The position numbers were made by a program, and so were the translations under genes. The notes beneath the pieces are model-generated. The model did no database searches, was not told the DNA's origin, and worked only from the letters and a program-made list of their open reading frames with translations. A stretch of DNA of 64,000 nt from NCBI RefSeq assembly GCF_003666685.1, contig NZ_RCIZ01000008.1, positions 124,001 through 188,000 on the forward strand, read 5' to 3'. This DNA comes from Mesorhizobium sp. YM1C-6-2 (lineage in GTDB: Bacteria > Pseudomonadota > Alphaproteobacteria > Rhizobiales > Rhizobiaceae). How positions within the stretch are numbered: position 1 is the stretch's first letter; each line of letters begins with the position of its first letter. Of the stretch, positions 57,377 through 64,000 are shown piece by piece.

Positions 57377-58687
57377 ATGTCCAATTTCTCTCCCCGTGAG
57401 ATCGTCTCCGAACTCGACCGCTTCATCATCGGCCAGAAGGACGCCAAGCGCGCCGTGGCAATTGCGCTGCGCAACCGCTGGCGCCGCCAGCAGCTTGAAG
57501 GTCAGATGCGCGAAGAGGTGATGCCGAAGAACATCCTGATGATCGGGCCGACCGGCGTCGGCAAGACCGAGATCTCGCGCCGTCTCGCCAAGCTGGCCGG
57601 CGCGCCCTTCGTCAAGGTCGAGGCGACCAAGTTCACCGAGGTCGGCTATGTCGGCCGTGACGTCGAACAGATCATCCGCGATCTGGTCGAGATCGCCATC
57701 GTGCTGGTGCGTGAACGCATGCGCGAGGACGTCAAGGCGCGCGCCCATGTCAACGCGGAGGAGCGTGTGCTGGAAGCCCTGGTCGGCAAGACCGCCTCGC
57801 CGGCGACCCGCGACTCCTTCCGCAAGAAGCTCCGCGACGGCGAGCTCGACGACAAGGAGATCGAGATCGAGGTGGCCGACACCGGCACCGGCGGCATGCC
57901 CGGCTTCGACATCCCCGGCATGCCGGGCGGCAGCGTCGGCGTGCTCAACATCAACGACATGATCCAGAAGGCGATGGGCGGCAAGCGCACCAAGACGCGC
58001 AAGACCACCGTCAAGGAATCCTACGACGTGCTGGTCAACGACGAGTCCGACAAGCTGCTCGACCAGGACGAGGTCGTCCGCCAGGCAATGGAATCGGCCG
58101 AGAACGACGGCATCGTCTTCCTCGACGAGATCGACAAGATCGCGGCGCGCTCCGGCGTCGTCGGCGGCCCCTCGCGCGAAGGCGTGCAGCGCGACCTGCT
58201 GCCGCTCGTCGAAGGCACCACGGTCGCCACCAAATACGGGCCGATCAAGACCGACCACATCCTGTTCATCGCGTCGGGCGCGTTCCACGTCTCGAAGCCT
58301 TCCGACCTGCTGCCGGAGCTTCAGGGCCGCCTGCCGATCCGCGTCGAGCTCAGGGCGCTGGAGAAGGACGATTTTGTCCGTATCCTCACCGAAACCGAGG
58401 CCAGCCTCATCAAGCAGTACATCGCGCTGATGAAGACCGAAGGCGTTGAACTCGACTTCACCACCGACGCCATCGACAGGCTGGCGCAGATCGCGGTCGA
58501 TCTGAACGCCAATGTCGAGAACATCGGCGCGCGGCGCCTGCAGACCGTCATGGAGCGCGTGCTCGACGACGTCTCCTTCGACGCGCCGGACCGGAGCGGC
58601 TCGACAGTGACGGTCGATGCCGACTACGTCGAGAAGAATGTCGGCGACATGGCACGCAACACGGATCTGTCGCGCTTCATCCTCTAA
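57377..58687 (+). CDS. hslU: ATP-dependent protease HslVU ATPase subunit
   Basis: AAA+ unfoldase feeding substrates to HslV. Walker [16 protein letters not shown] is near residues 55-69, Walker [12 protein letters not shown] near 249-259, and the C-terminus ends LSRFIL, the tail that docks in HslV. The I-domain spans about 100-240. It is separated from hslV by a GNAT gene and UPF0314, and may have its own promoter. Confidence 0.98.
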   Translation: MSNFSPREIVSELDRFIIGQKDAKRAVAIALRNRWRRQQLEGQMREEVMPKNILMIGPTGVGKTEISRRLAKLAGAPFVKVEATKFTEVGYVGRDVEQIIRDLVEIAIVLVRERMREDVKARAHVNAEERVLEALVGKTASPATRDSFRKKLRDGELDDKEIEIEVADTGTGGMPGFDIPGMPGGSVGVLNINDMIQKAMGGKRTKTRKTTVKESYDVLVNDESDKLLDQDEVVRQAMESAENDGIVFLDEIDKIAARSGVVGGPSREGVQRDLLPLVEGTTVATKYGPIKTDHILFIASGAFHVSKPSDLLPELQGRLPIRVELRALEKDDFVRILTETEASLIKQYIALMKTEGVELDFTTDAIDRLAQIAVDLNANVENIGARRLQTVMERVLDDVSFDAPDRSGSTVTVDADYVEKNVGDMARNTDLSRFIL

Positions 58688-58870
58688 GCAGGCCCGACGG
58701 GCGCTTCGGTCGGAGCGCCTGTTCGGCGTAGGGTGTGGCCCGATGGAACCACCCAGCATCTCCTGGCCCGGGAAAACGGCGGTCCGATCGCCTTTTTCTC
58801 GACTCCGGGAGATGTATTGCCTAGTTTGCGCGGCGTTGTTTGAGGGACGGCAACCCCTCGGGTGCGGCGA

Positions 58871-59860
58871 ATGAGCAGACAGTTGTTTGGACAGGCATTT
58901 TTCGGACGAGCGTTCACCGCCTTTCTGGCGGCGCTCTTTCTCGCCAGCGGCGTATTCACCGCGGCTGCGGTGACCCTTGTGCCGCCCGGCAACCGCTCGG
59001 TCGAGCAGCCTGGCGTGCCCGGCGGCTCGTCCAAGCGGACGAAGGCCGGCCGGACCACGTTCGATGCCAAGTACCGCAAGGTCTACGCGCTTCTGAAGAA
59101 CGACCGCGCGTTGCACAAGAAGATCGTCGAGACCGCCAGCGCCTACGGCATCGATCCCATGCACATCGTCGGCGCCATCGTCGGCGAGCATACCTATAAT
59201 GTCGACGCCTACGACCGGCTGCAGACCTATTACGTCAAGGCGGTCGCCTATCTGAAGGCCGATCTCAGCTTCACCTATGAGGGCGAGGACGTCGACGATT
59301 TCGTGAAGCGGCCGCCGTTTTCCGAATGCACCGCCACCGGCAGCTATGAGCTCTGGACTTGTCGCGAGCGCGTCTGGAACAGTTCTTTCCGCGGCAGGAC
59401 GGTCGGCGGCACCGCCTTTCCCGACAATCGTTTCGCCGCTGTCTTCTTCCAGCCCTACTATGCCGGCCAGACGTTCGGGCTCGGACAGCTCAGCCCGCTC
59501 ACCGCCCTCCAGATGAGCGACCTCGTGAACAAGGTTTCCGGCCTGCCGCGCCTCGACGCTGCCAATCCGAACCAGGTCTACGAGACGATCATGGACCCGG
59601 ACCTGACGCTCAACTACGTCGCCGCGGCGCTGAAGAAATCGATCGATGCCTACCGGGATATCGCCGGCTTCGATATCTCGCAGAATCCCGGCATCACCGC
59701 CACGCTCTACAATATCGGCAATCCGGACGCCCGCGCCTACGCCCTCAAGCGCGAGAACGACGAGCGCGCGTCGCGCGGCGAAGCGGCCCGTTTTCCCGAA
59801 GAGAATTATTACGGCTGGCTGGTCAACGAGAAGCTGCCGGAGCTGCAGGCGCTCTTCTGA
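58871..59860 (+). CDS. DUF1402 exported lysozyme-like protein
   Basis: A 329-residue protein with an N-terminal membrane/signal segment (AFTAFLAALFLASGVFTAAA) followed by a lytic-transglycosylase-like helical domain: GIDPMHIVGAIVGEHTYNVDAYD (possible catalytic Glu in GEH) and FGLGQLSPLTA. DUF1402 occurs in Rhizobiales beside hslU. A peptidoglycan-active role is inferred, not shown. ATG 58871 or the GTG at 58862 may be the start; neither has a clear ribosome site. The hslU-DUF1402 gap (183 bp) has a short GGCGCT/AGCGCC stem without T-run. Confidence 0.82.
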   Translation: MSRQLFGQAFFGRAFTAFLAALFLASGVFTAAAVTLVPPGNRSVEQPGVPGGSSKRTKAGRTTFDAKYRKVYALLKNDRALHKKIVETASAYGIDPMHIVGAIVGEHTYNVDAYDRLQTYYVKAVAYLKADLSFTYEGEDVDDFVKRPPFSECTATGSYELWTCRERVWNSSFRGRTVGGTAFPDNRFAAVFFQPYYAGQTFGLGQLSPLTALQMSDLVNKVSGLPRLDAANPNQVYETIMDPDLTLNYVAAALKKSIDAYRDIAGFDISQNPGITATLYNIGNPDARAYALKRENDERASRGEAARFPEENYYGWLVNEKLPELQALF

Positions 59861-59863
59861 AGG

Positions 59864-60250
59864 CTACTTCCGCCACGGAAACAGCGCCCTCAGGGCGGGG
59901 TCACGCAGCCACAGCCCGCCCCACATGAACAGGCCGAGATAGATCGAGAACAGCTTGTGGCTGAACAGCGGGCTGCCGGCGCGGATCTGCGTCGCCATGG
60001 CGCCGCCAAGCAGTGCCATCATCAGTACCGCGCCGAGCACGCTGGTCCTAGGGAAGACGTAGAGCAGCACCAGGACCAGCTCGGTGATACCGATCATGAG
60101 CACGTAGCCGTCCGGCCAGCCGAGCTGCCGCATGGTGTCGTCGGCGACCTGCATGCCGAGCAGTTTCGGCGCCACCGACGCGCCCAGCATGAAAACCACG
60201 AACAGGCCAGACAGCACCCAGCCCGTTATCGTCATCGCTCTCGAATTCAT
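59864..60250 (-). CDS. DoxX-like four-helix membrane protein
   Basis: A 128-residue protein with about four membrane helices: TGWVLSGLFVVFMLGASVAP, then YVLMIGITELVLVLLYVF, VLGAVLMMALLGGA and LFSIYLGLFMWGGLWL, in the DoxX/DUF6069-like arrangement. Function unknown; some DoxX proteins relate to redox or thiosulfate metabolism. ATG 60250 has AGGAG six bases upstream. It converges with the DUF1402 gene, with three bases between the stops. Confidence 0.78.
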   Translation of the reverse strand: MNSRAMTITGWVLSGLFVVFMLGASVAPKLLGMQVADDTMRQLGWPDGYVLMIGITELVLVLLYVFPRTSVLGAVLMMALLGGAMATQIRAGSPLFSHKLFSIYLGLFMWGGLWLRDPALRALFPWRK

Positions 60251-60352
60251 CATCCTCTCCTGAGCATGCATTTTGCACCAAGGACGGACGAGTGCGGCCG
60301 GCTCCTACACCAGCCGATTGCGGGTTGGTCGAGGGATGACCCTAGTCGCCTG

Positions 60353-60736
60353 CTAGTCGTCGTACCGCCGCGGCGTCTCCCGGGCCGGGCCGGCCAGAAT
60401 GGCGAGCATCCTCTCCAGCGTCACGACATCGAGGCCGCCGATCCGTTCGGCAAGCAGATTGGCGAGTTCGGTCGCGGCCGGCGACAGGCCGGACGTATCG
60501 ATGACGACGCGCGGATGCGACTGCCCGGCCAGCCGCTGCACCTCGTCGGCATCGTCCCAGATGATGTTGAAATAGCCGATGATCTTCTGCAGCAGCGCCC
60601 AGGTCGGCACGCCGCGCCGCCCGTGCTCCAGCGCCGAAAGATAGGCCGCACTGACGCCGAGCGCCGCCGCCATCTCCTTCTGGCTGACGCCCTTTCTGCG
60701 GCGCAGCTCCCGCATTTTCAGCCCGAGCGGCGTCAT
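60353..60736 (-). CDS. XRE-family regulator downstream of smr
   Basis: A 127-residue protein with an N-terminal HTH_3 domain (MRELRRRKGVSQKEMAAALG and VSAAYLSALEHGRRG at about residues 8-45) and a C-terminal helical part that includes LAGQSHPRVVID. Its operator is unknown. ATG 60736 overlaps the smr stop (ATGA) and has AGGA seven bases upstream. Orthologues sit at this place in other rhizobia, so it is probably a stable member of the mltA-smr operon. Confidence 0.85.
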   Translation of the reverse strand: MTPLGLKMRELRRRKGVSQKEMAAALGVSAAYLSALEHGRRGVPTWALLQKIIGYFNIIWDDADEVQRLAGQSHPRVVIDTSGLSPAATELANLLAERIGGLDVVTLERMLAILAGPARETPRRYDD

Positions 60737-61266
60737 GCCGTCTTCCTGAGGCGGATATAGAGCGCTCCCTCGCCGCCGTGATGGCGCGCCGACACGTCGT
60801 GGCTGGAGACCAGCTGCCGGAAAGGCGGCGTCGACAGCCATGCCGGCACCTGTCGCCTCAGGATCCCGTCGCCGCCCGACGAAAATCCCTTGCCGGTGAT
60901 GACGAGCACGTAACGCACGCCGTTGGCATGCGCGCGCCGCAGGAAGGACAGGAGCAGCGCATGCGCCTCGCTCTGCGTCATGCCGTGCAGGTCGACGCGG
61001 CCCTCGATCGGCAGCCTGCCCTTGGACAGCCTGTCCAGCGTCGGCCGGTCCATCGAATGCATCACGTGCTGCCGCTTCGGCGGCGCCGCAGCCGGCGCTG
61101 CCGGTGCGGCGATTGCCACCGGGCTCGGCATCTTTTCATCCGCCCTGGCCTTCGGAGGTTCATCCTCGACGGTCTTGCGGCCCTTGAGCGGCGTCGCCGA
61201 CTTGGCCACCAGGTTCCACAGGACCCGGTCCTCGTCGCTCAGCTTCTTGTCCGGCCGGCTGCTCAT
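60733..61266 (-). CDS. Smr-domain protein
   Basis: A 177-residue protein with an Ala/Pro/Lys-rich first half and a C-terminal Smr domain: VDLHGMTQSEAHALLLSFL and LVITGKGFSSGGDG, the two hallmark motifs of MutS2-like nicking/RNA-endonuclease domains. As a stand-alone Smr protein its substrate is unknown; recent work on the family points to ribosome-collision mRNA cleavage. Four-base overlaps with mltA upstream and the XRE gene downstream. Confidence 0.88.
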   Translation of the reverse strand: MSSRPDKKLSDEDRVLWNLVAKSATPLKGRKTVEDEPPKARADEKMPSPVAIAAPAAPAAAPPKRQHVMHSMDRPTLDRLSKGRLPIEGRVDLHGMTQSEAHALLLSFLRRAHANGVRYVLVITGKGFSSGGDGILRRQVPAWLSTPPFRQLVSSHDVSARHHGGEGALYIRLRKTA

Positions 61267-62372
61267 CGGGCGGCCTCGACGAGCGGCTTCGGCAGCAGCG
61301 CGTAAAAGTCCGCCTCGCTCCGCACCACGCCGGCGATCTCGCCCGCCGCGTCGCCCGAGCCGGCAAACAGGTCGCCGCGCGCCGGCCCGGTTATCGCCGA
61401 GCCGGTATCCTGGGCGATCATCAGCCGGCGGAATTCCGTCCCGCCGAACGCCATCAGCGATGGCGCGTCTATATAGAAAGGAGTGCCGAACGTATGCAGC
61501 AACCGGTCGACCGCCAACGAGCGGCCCGGCGTCAGCGGCACCTTTGCCGCCGCCACTGGCCCCAGCCCGGCATTCTCGACCGCCGCCTCGCGGAAGAAGA
61601 TGTAGGAGCGGTTCTTCCAGAGAATCTCATCGACCCGCCCGGGATTCGTCGCCAGCCAGGCGCGTATCGACTGCATCGTCACCTCCGCCAGCGGAATCTC
61701 GCCGAGATCGGCGAGCACCCGGCCGATCCCGGTGAACCGCTGGCCGGACTTTGCCGCATAGGTCACCCGCTTGGTCGAGCCGTCCGTCATCTCGAGCCGC
61801 GCCGCGCCCTGCACGTGGATGAAAAAGGCGTCGACCCGGCTCTCGAGCCAGGCGATCTCCAGCCCGCGATCCTTCAGAGCGCCTCGCTCGATCGCCGGCC
61901 TGTCGTGATACTCGACCGTCCCCGTCCCGGTTCGCCTGCCGAAGGCGAGATAAGGATCCATTCCGGGCGGCCGATTGGTGTCGTCAACGTCGACAAGGTC
62001 GTCTGGCCGTCGGAGCAACGGCACGGCGAAGGTTTCCGTCCTGGCCGCGGATGCCTTGACGACCGGCTCGTAGAAGCCGGTCACGAAGCCGGCCCCCGTC
62101 TCCACGGACACCCGCGCCGGCACAAAATGCCGCTCGAAGAAGCGCCGTGCCGCACCACCGTCGGGCACCGGTGTTTCACGTGAATCCGAATAGGCCGCTG
62201 CAAAGCTCTCGAAACCGACCCCGAGAGATCCCGTGCGGTACGGCTTGCTCAGGACATGGAAGGCGGAGCGGCGGAACGCCTCGAAGGCCGGCAGATGATC
62301 GTCATTTGCCCAGCCGGGCAGGTCGGAGAAGGAAACTGGACGAAAGAGCGGCGATAGCGGCACGGGCATCAT
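61263..62372 (-). CDS. mltA: Membrane-bound lytic transglycosylase A family protein
   Basis: MltA domain with the family core TGFYEPVVKAS, FIHVQGAARLEM and a C-terminal 3D domain MIAQDTGSAITGPARGDLFAG, which includes the catalytic Asp region. It cleaves peptidoglycan glycan strands in the periplasm in known members. This 369-residue start (MMPVPLSP) has no signal peptide or lipobox, and the tim44 stop 20 bp upstream leaves no room for one. Export is therefore unexplained. Overlaps smr by four bases. Confidence 0.9.
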   Translation of the reverse strand: MMPVPLSPLFRPVSFSDLPGWANDDHLPAFEAFRRSAFHVLSKPYRTGSLGVGFESFAAAYSDSRETPVPDGGAARRFFERHFVPARVSVETGAGFVTGFYEPVVKASAARTETFAVPLLRRPDDLVDVDDTNRPPGMDPYLAFGRRTGTGTVEYHDRPAIERGALKDRGLEIAWLESRVDAFFIHVQGAARLEMTDGSTKRVTYAAKSGQRFTGIGRVLADLGEIPLAEVTMQSIRAWLATNPGRVDEILWKNRSYIFFREAAVENAGLGPVAAAKVPLTPGRSLAVDRLLHTFGTPFYIDAPSLMAFGGTEFRRLMIAQDTGSAITGPARGDLFAGSGDAAGEIAGVVRSEADFYALLPKPLVEAAR

Positions 62373-62391
62373 CCCACGCCCGCAAACCCGC

Positions 62392-63096
62392 CTACTCTTC
62401 CTCTTCGGTCGCGACGAGCTTCCAGTTCGGGTCCTTCGAGCGGGTGTCGCGGGCGAAGGTCCAGACGTCCTTCACCTCTGCCACCGTCTCCGGATCGCCG
62501 TCGATGACCTCGCCGGCCTTGTTGCGCGTCGCCGAGATCAGCTCGCTGACGATGCGCAGCGTCACATGCGCCTCGCTGCCCTTCATCTCGGCCGAAACGA
62601 TGTCGGCCTTGTCGATACCGACGAAGGAGGACTGGATCTTCTCGGAGCGCGACTCGCGGTCGGAAATCGCCGCGACGAAGCCGTCGAACACCTCGCGCGA
62701 CAGCAGGTTCTTCAGCGTCTTGCGGTCGCCGTCGGCATAGGCCATCACGATCATCTCGTAGGCCATCTTGGCGCCGTCGACGAAAGATTTTGGCTCAAAG
62801 GCGGAATCGGCGTCCTTGATCGCCCGCAGCCCCTTGTTCAGGTCGCTGCCCGGCTTCTCGAAGGCGTCGATCGCCGCATAGGCATCGTCAACCGGCTCGC
62901 CGGCCGCGCGCTTGCGGGGCAGCGAAACGACATTCTCGTTCTTCGCCGGGGCGTCCTTGGCGGTGCGGGCGGCGGTATAGGGGTCGAAGGGCGGACGCTC
63001 GTTGCCCGTGCGACGGCCGAGCACGTTGCGCAGCTGGAAAAAAATCACCACAGCCGCAATCAGGAAAAAAATCGTGCCGAAGTCGAAAAATTCCAT
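62392..63096 (-). CDS. Tim44-domain inner-membrane protein (TimA-like)
   Basis: A 234-residue protein with one N-terminal membrane helix (FGTIFFLIAAVVIFFQL, about residues 6-22), a charged linker and a C-terminal Tim44-like domain (about 90-234). Bacterial Tim44 homologues in alphaproteobacteria share an origin with mitochondrial TIM44 but their role is not settled. ATG 63096 gives MEFFDFGT, a start typical of the family. First gene of the tim44-mltA-smr-XRE operon, with a near-consensus promoter upstream. Confidence 0.9.
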   Translation of the reverse strand: MEFFDFGTIFFLIAAVVIFFQLRNVLGRRTGNERPPFDPYTAARTAKDAPAKNENVVSLPRKRAAGEPVDDAYAAIDAFEKPGSDLNKGLRAIKDADSAFEPKSFVDGAKMAYEMIVMAYADGDRKTLKNLLSREVFDGFVAAISDRESRSEKIQSSFVGIDKADIVSAEMKGSEAHVTLRIVSELISATRNKAGEVIDGDPETVAEVKDVWTFARDTRSKDPNWKLVATEEEE

Positions 63097-63174
63097 ATGT
63101 GCCGCCAGTAGATCCCTTGCTTCAGCCGTCAGCCGGCGATCGGCCGTTCCAGCCGCGCAGGTTCCGATACCTGC

Positions 63175-63203
63175 ATATAGAACGCATGCCACGATCATTC
63201 AAA
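63175..63203 (-). promoter_or_regulatory. Putative promoter of the tim44-mltA-smr operon
   Basis: Minus strand: TTTGAA (63198-63203), 17 bases, CTATAT (63175-63180); the -10 is perfect for the rhizobial consensus and the -35 matches at four of six. The leader to tim44 would be about 70 nt. Confidence 0.65.
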
Positions 63204-63347
63204 TCAATGGCCTGCATACCTATCTAACACGGAAAGCGCCAGCGGCGACGGGGCATTTGCCGCGCCGGCAAGGTTTTGTTTCGCATGCGGCGGCGCAAGG
63301 CTGATAAGATCTTCTGATACGATCCCGCGGAGACATATCCGAAACCG

Positions 63348-63860
63348 ATGCGATTTCCAGTCATCCCGCTCTTCCTTCTTGCTCTGCCTTTTCTCGAGAT
63401 CGCCGGCTTCGTGGTCGTCGGACAGCAGATCGGCCTGTTCTACACACTTGCCCTCGTCGTAGCGGCCGGCGTGCTGGGCGCGGTCCTGCTGCGCGTCCAG
63501 GGCTTCGGCGTGATGACGCGTGTCCGGCGCGAGCTCGACGCCGGCGGCGATCCGAGCCGCGAGCTTGCCCATGGGGCGATGATCCTGCTCGCCGGCGTGC
63601 TGCTCCTCATCCCCGGCTTCATCACCGACATCGTCGGCCTGCTGCTCTTCCTCCCGCCGGTGCGTGACGCTGCCTGGCGCTTTCTCAGGAGCCGTGTTTC
63701 CGTCTCGACGCGCGGATTCGGCGGCTTTGCGGCTTCGGGCACGGGCCCAAGTCGACGTCGGGACGGCAAGACCATCGATCTAGACGCCGACGAATACAGT
63801 TCCGGACCCAATGGCGGCCCCCGTGAGGATTCGCCCTGGCGTCGCATCGACGGCGATTAA
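63348..63860 (+). CDS. fxsA: FxsA family membrane protein
   Basis: A 170-residue protein with three membrane helices: IPLFLLALPFLEIAGFVVVG, FYTLALVVAAGVLGAVLL and AMILLAGVLLLIPGFITDIVG, and a basic/acidic tail. FxsA was found as a suppressor of F-plasmid exclusion of phage T7; its cell role is unclear. In rhizobia it often precedes secB, which would lie just past the window's right end. It is divergent from tim44. The last 140 bp of the window hold no gene that I can support. Confidence 0.9.
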   Translation: MRFPVIPLFLLALPFLEIAGFVVVGQQIGLFYTLALVVAAGVLGAVLLRVQGFGVMTRVRRELDAGGDPSRELAHGAMILLAGVLLLIPGFITDIVGLLLFLPPVRDAAWRFLRSRVSVSTRGFGGFAASGTGPSRRRDGKTIDLDADEYSSGPNGGPREDSPWRRIDGD

Positions 63861-64000
63861 TCACCTTTCGCGAGGCTTTCGGCGCGAGCGGGCGCTGCCC
63901 TTTCGCGGCCCTCGCAAACCTTGTCTTGCCATGTCTGCCATGCTAGCCAACCCGCGATTTGAACCCGGCCGCGATGTCGGCCGCATGGGATAAAGGCAAG

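Noticed and set aside
58688-58870. Terminator after hslU
   Set aside because: A short GGCGCT/AGCGCC hairpin is visible, but the following sequence has no T-run.
57251-59191. 646-codon minus-strand frame across hslU and the DUF1402 gene
   Set aside because: It is antisense to hslU and spans two unrelated genes and their gap, which no real gene would do.
1-64000. Phage, IS, CRISPR, toxin-antitoxin or defence island
   Set aside because: No transposase, integrase, cas, restriction or toxin motifs, no direct-repeat arrays and no tRNA-flanked insertion were seen; the window reads as core chromosome.

Overview
The window is core chromosome of a GC-rich alphaproteobacterium of the order Hyphomicrobiales (Rhizobiales), most likely a Phyllobacteriaceae member of the Mesorhizobium/Aminobacter/Nitratireductor type. 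The evidence is the combination of ChvI/ChvG with a kinase-only HprK and a mannose-type PTS IIA, a DivL-type kinase with tyrosine in place of the H-box histidine, AddAB instead of RecBCD, a PraR/PhrR regulator beside lnt and metK, a TsaE-AmgK fusion, and a his-hslVU gene order that I recall from Sinorhizobium. The genus is an inference. I saw no tRNA, rRNA, CRISPR, phage or IS element.

Layout. 1-6320 (minus): translation/transcription operon rimP-nusA-ylxR-infB, then rbfA-truB. It has a near-consensus promoter, a terminator-like hairpin in the leader and a strong terminator between infB and rbfA. 6496-19733: a 54-residue protein (plus strand), then a long minus-strand run glcB-tsaB-rimI-plsC-miaB-phoH-ybeY-corC-lnt-praR-metK-trmB. 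20013-24417 (plus): a four-gene sugar operon (dehydrogenase, KDGal kinase, KDPGal aldolase, lactonase) and an orphan ATP-grasp ligase. 24525-25920: small RlpA-like protein, cupin, thioredoxin. 26012-37455: an operon with start/stop overlaps at every junction, divL-tsaE/amgK-murU-addB-addA. 37656-43131: chvI-chvG-hprK-PTS IIA-HPr and ahcY. 43483-48856: pckA, arfB, alkB and a two-gene glycosyltransferase module. 49093-55104 (minus): a 62-residue exported protein, then hisB-DUF2628-hisH-DUF1330-hisA-(arginase-like)-hisF-hisE-coaA. 55311-63860: hslV, GNAT, UPF0314, hslU and DUF1402 on the plus strand; DoxX-like, then tim44-mltA-smr-XRE on the minus strand; fxsA on the plus strand.

How the genes fit together. 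HPr, IIA and HprK form the regulatory rhizobial PTS, linked to ChvG/ChvI and next to pckA, the gluconeogenic entry enzyme. glcB serves two-carbon assimilation. The sugar operon matches most of the De Ley-Doudoroff galactose route but has no dehydratase. AmgK and MurU recycle MurNAc to UDP-MurNAc and share an operon with the cell-cycle pseudokinase DivL and with AddAB recombination, so wall supply, cell cycle and DNA repair are transcribed together. The his operon carries three non-his passengers.

The least explained items are the arginase-superfamily protein inside the his operon, in which the usual GGDH metal-ligand histidine reads as cysteine; the candidate NusA-type attenuator ahead of rimP; a perfect palindrome ahead of ahcY that resembles a SahR operator; two direct repeats with 11-bp spacing ahead of chvI; and the DivL-AmgK-MurU-AddAB operon. 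I found no mobile or defence system. All promoters and operators are read by eye.
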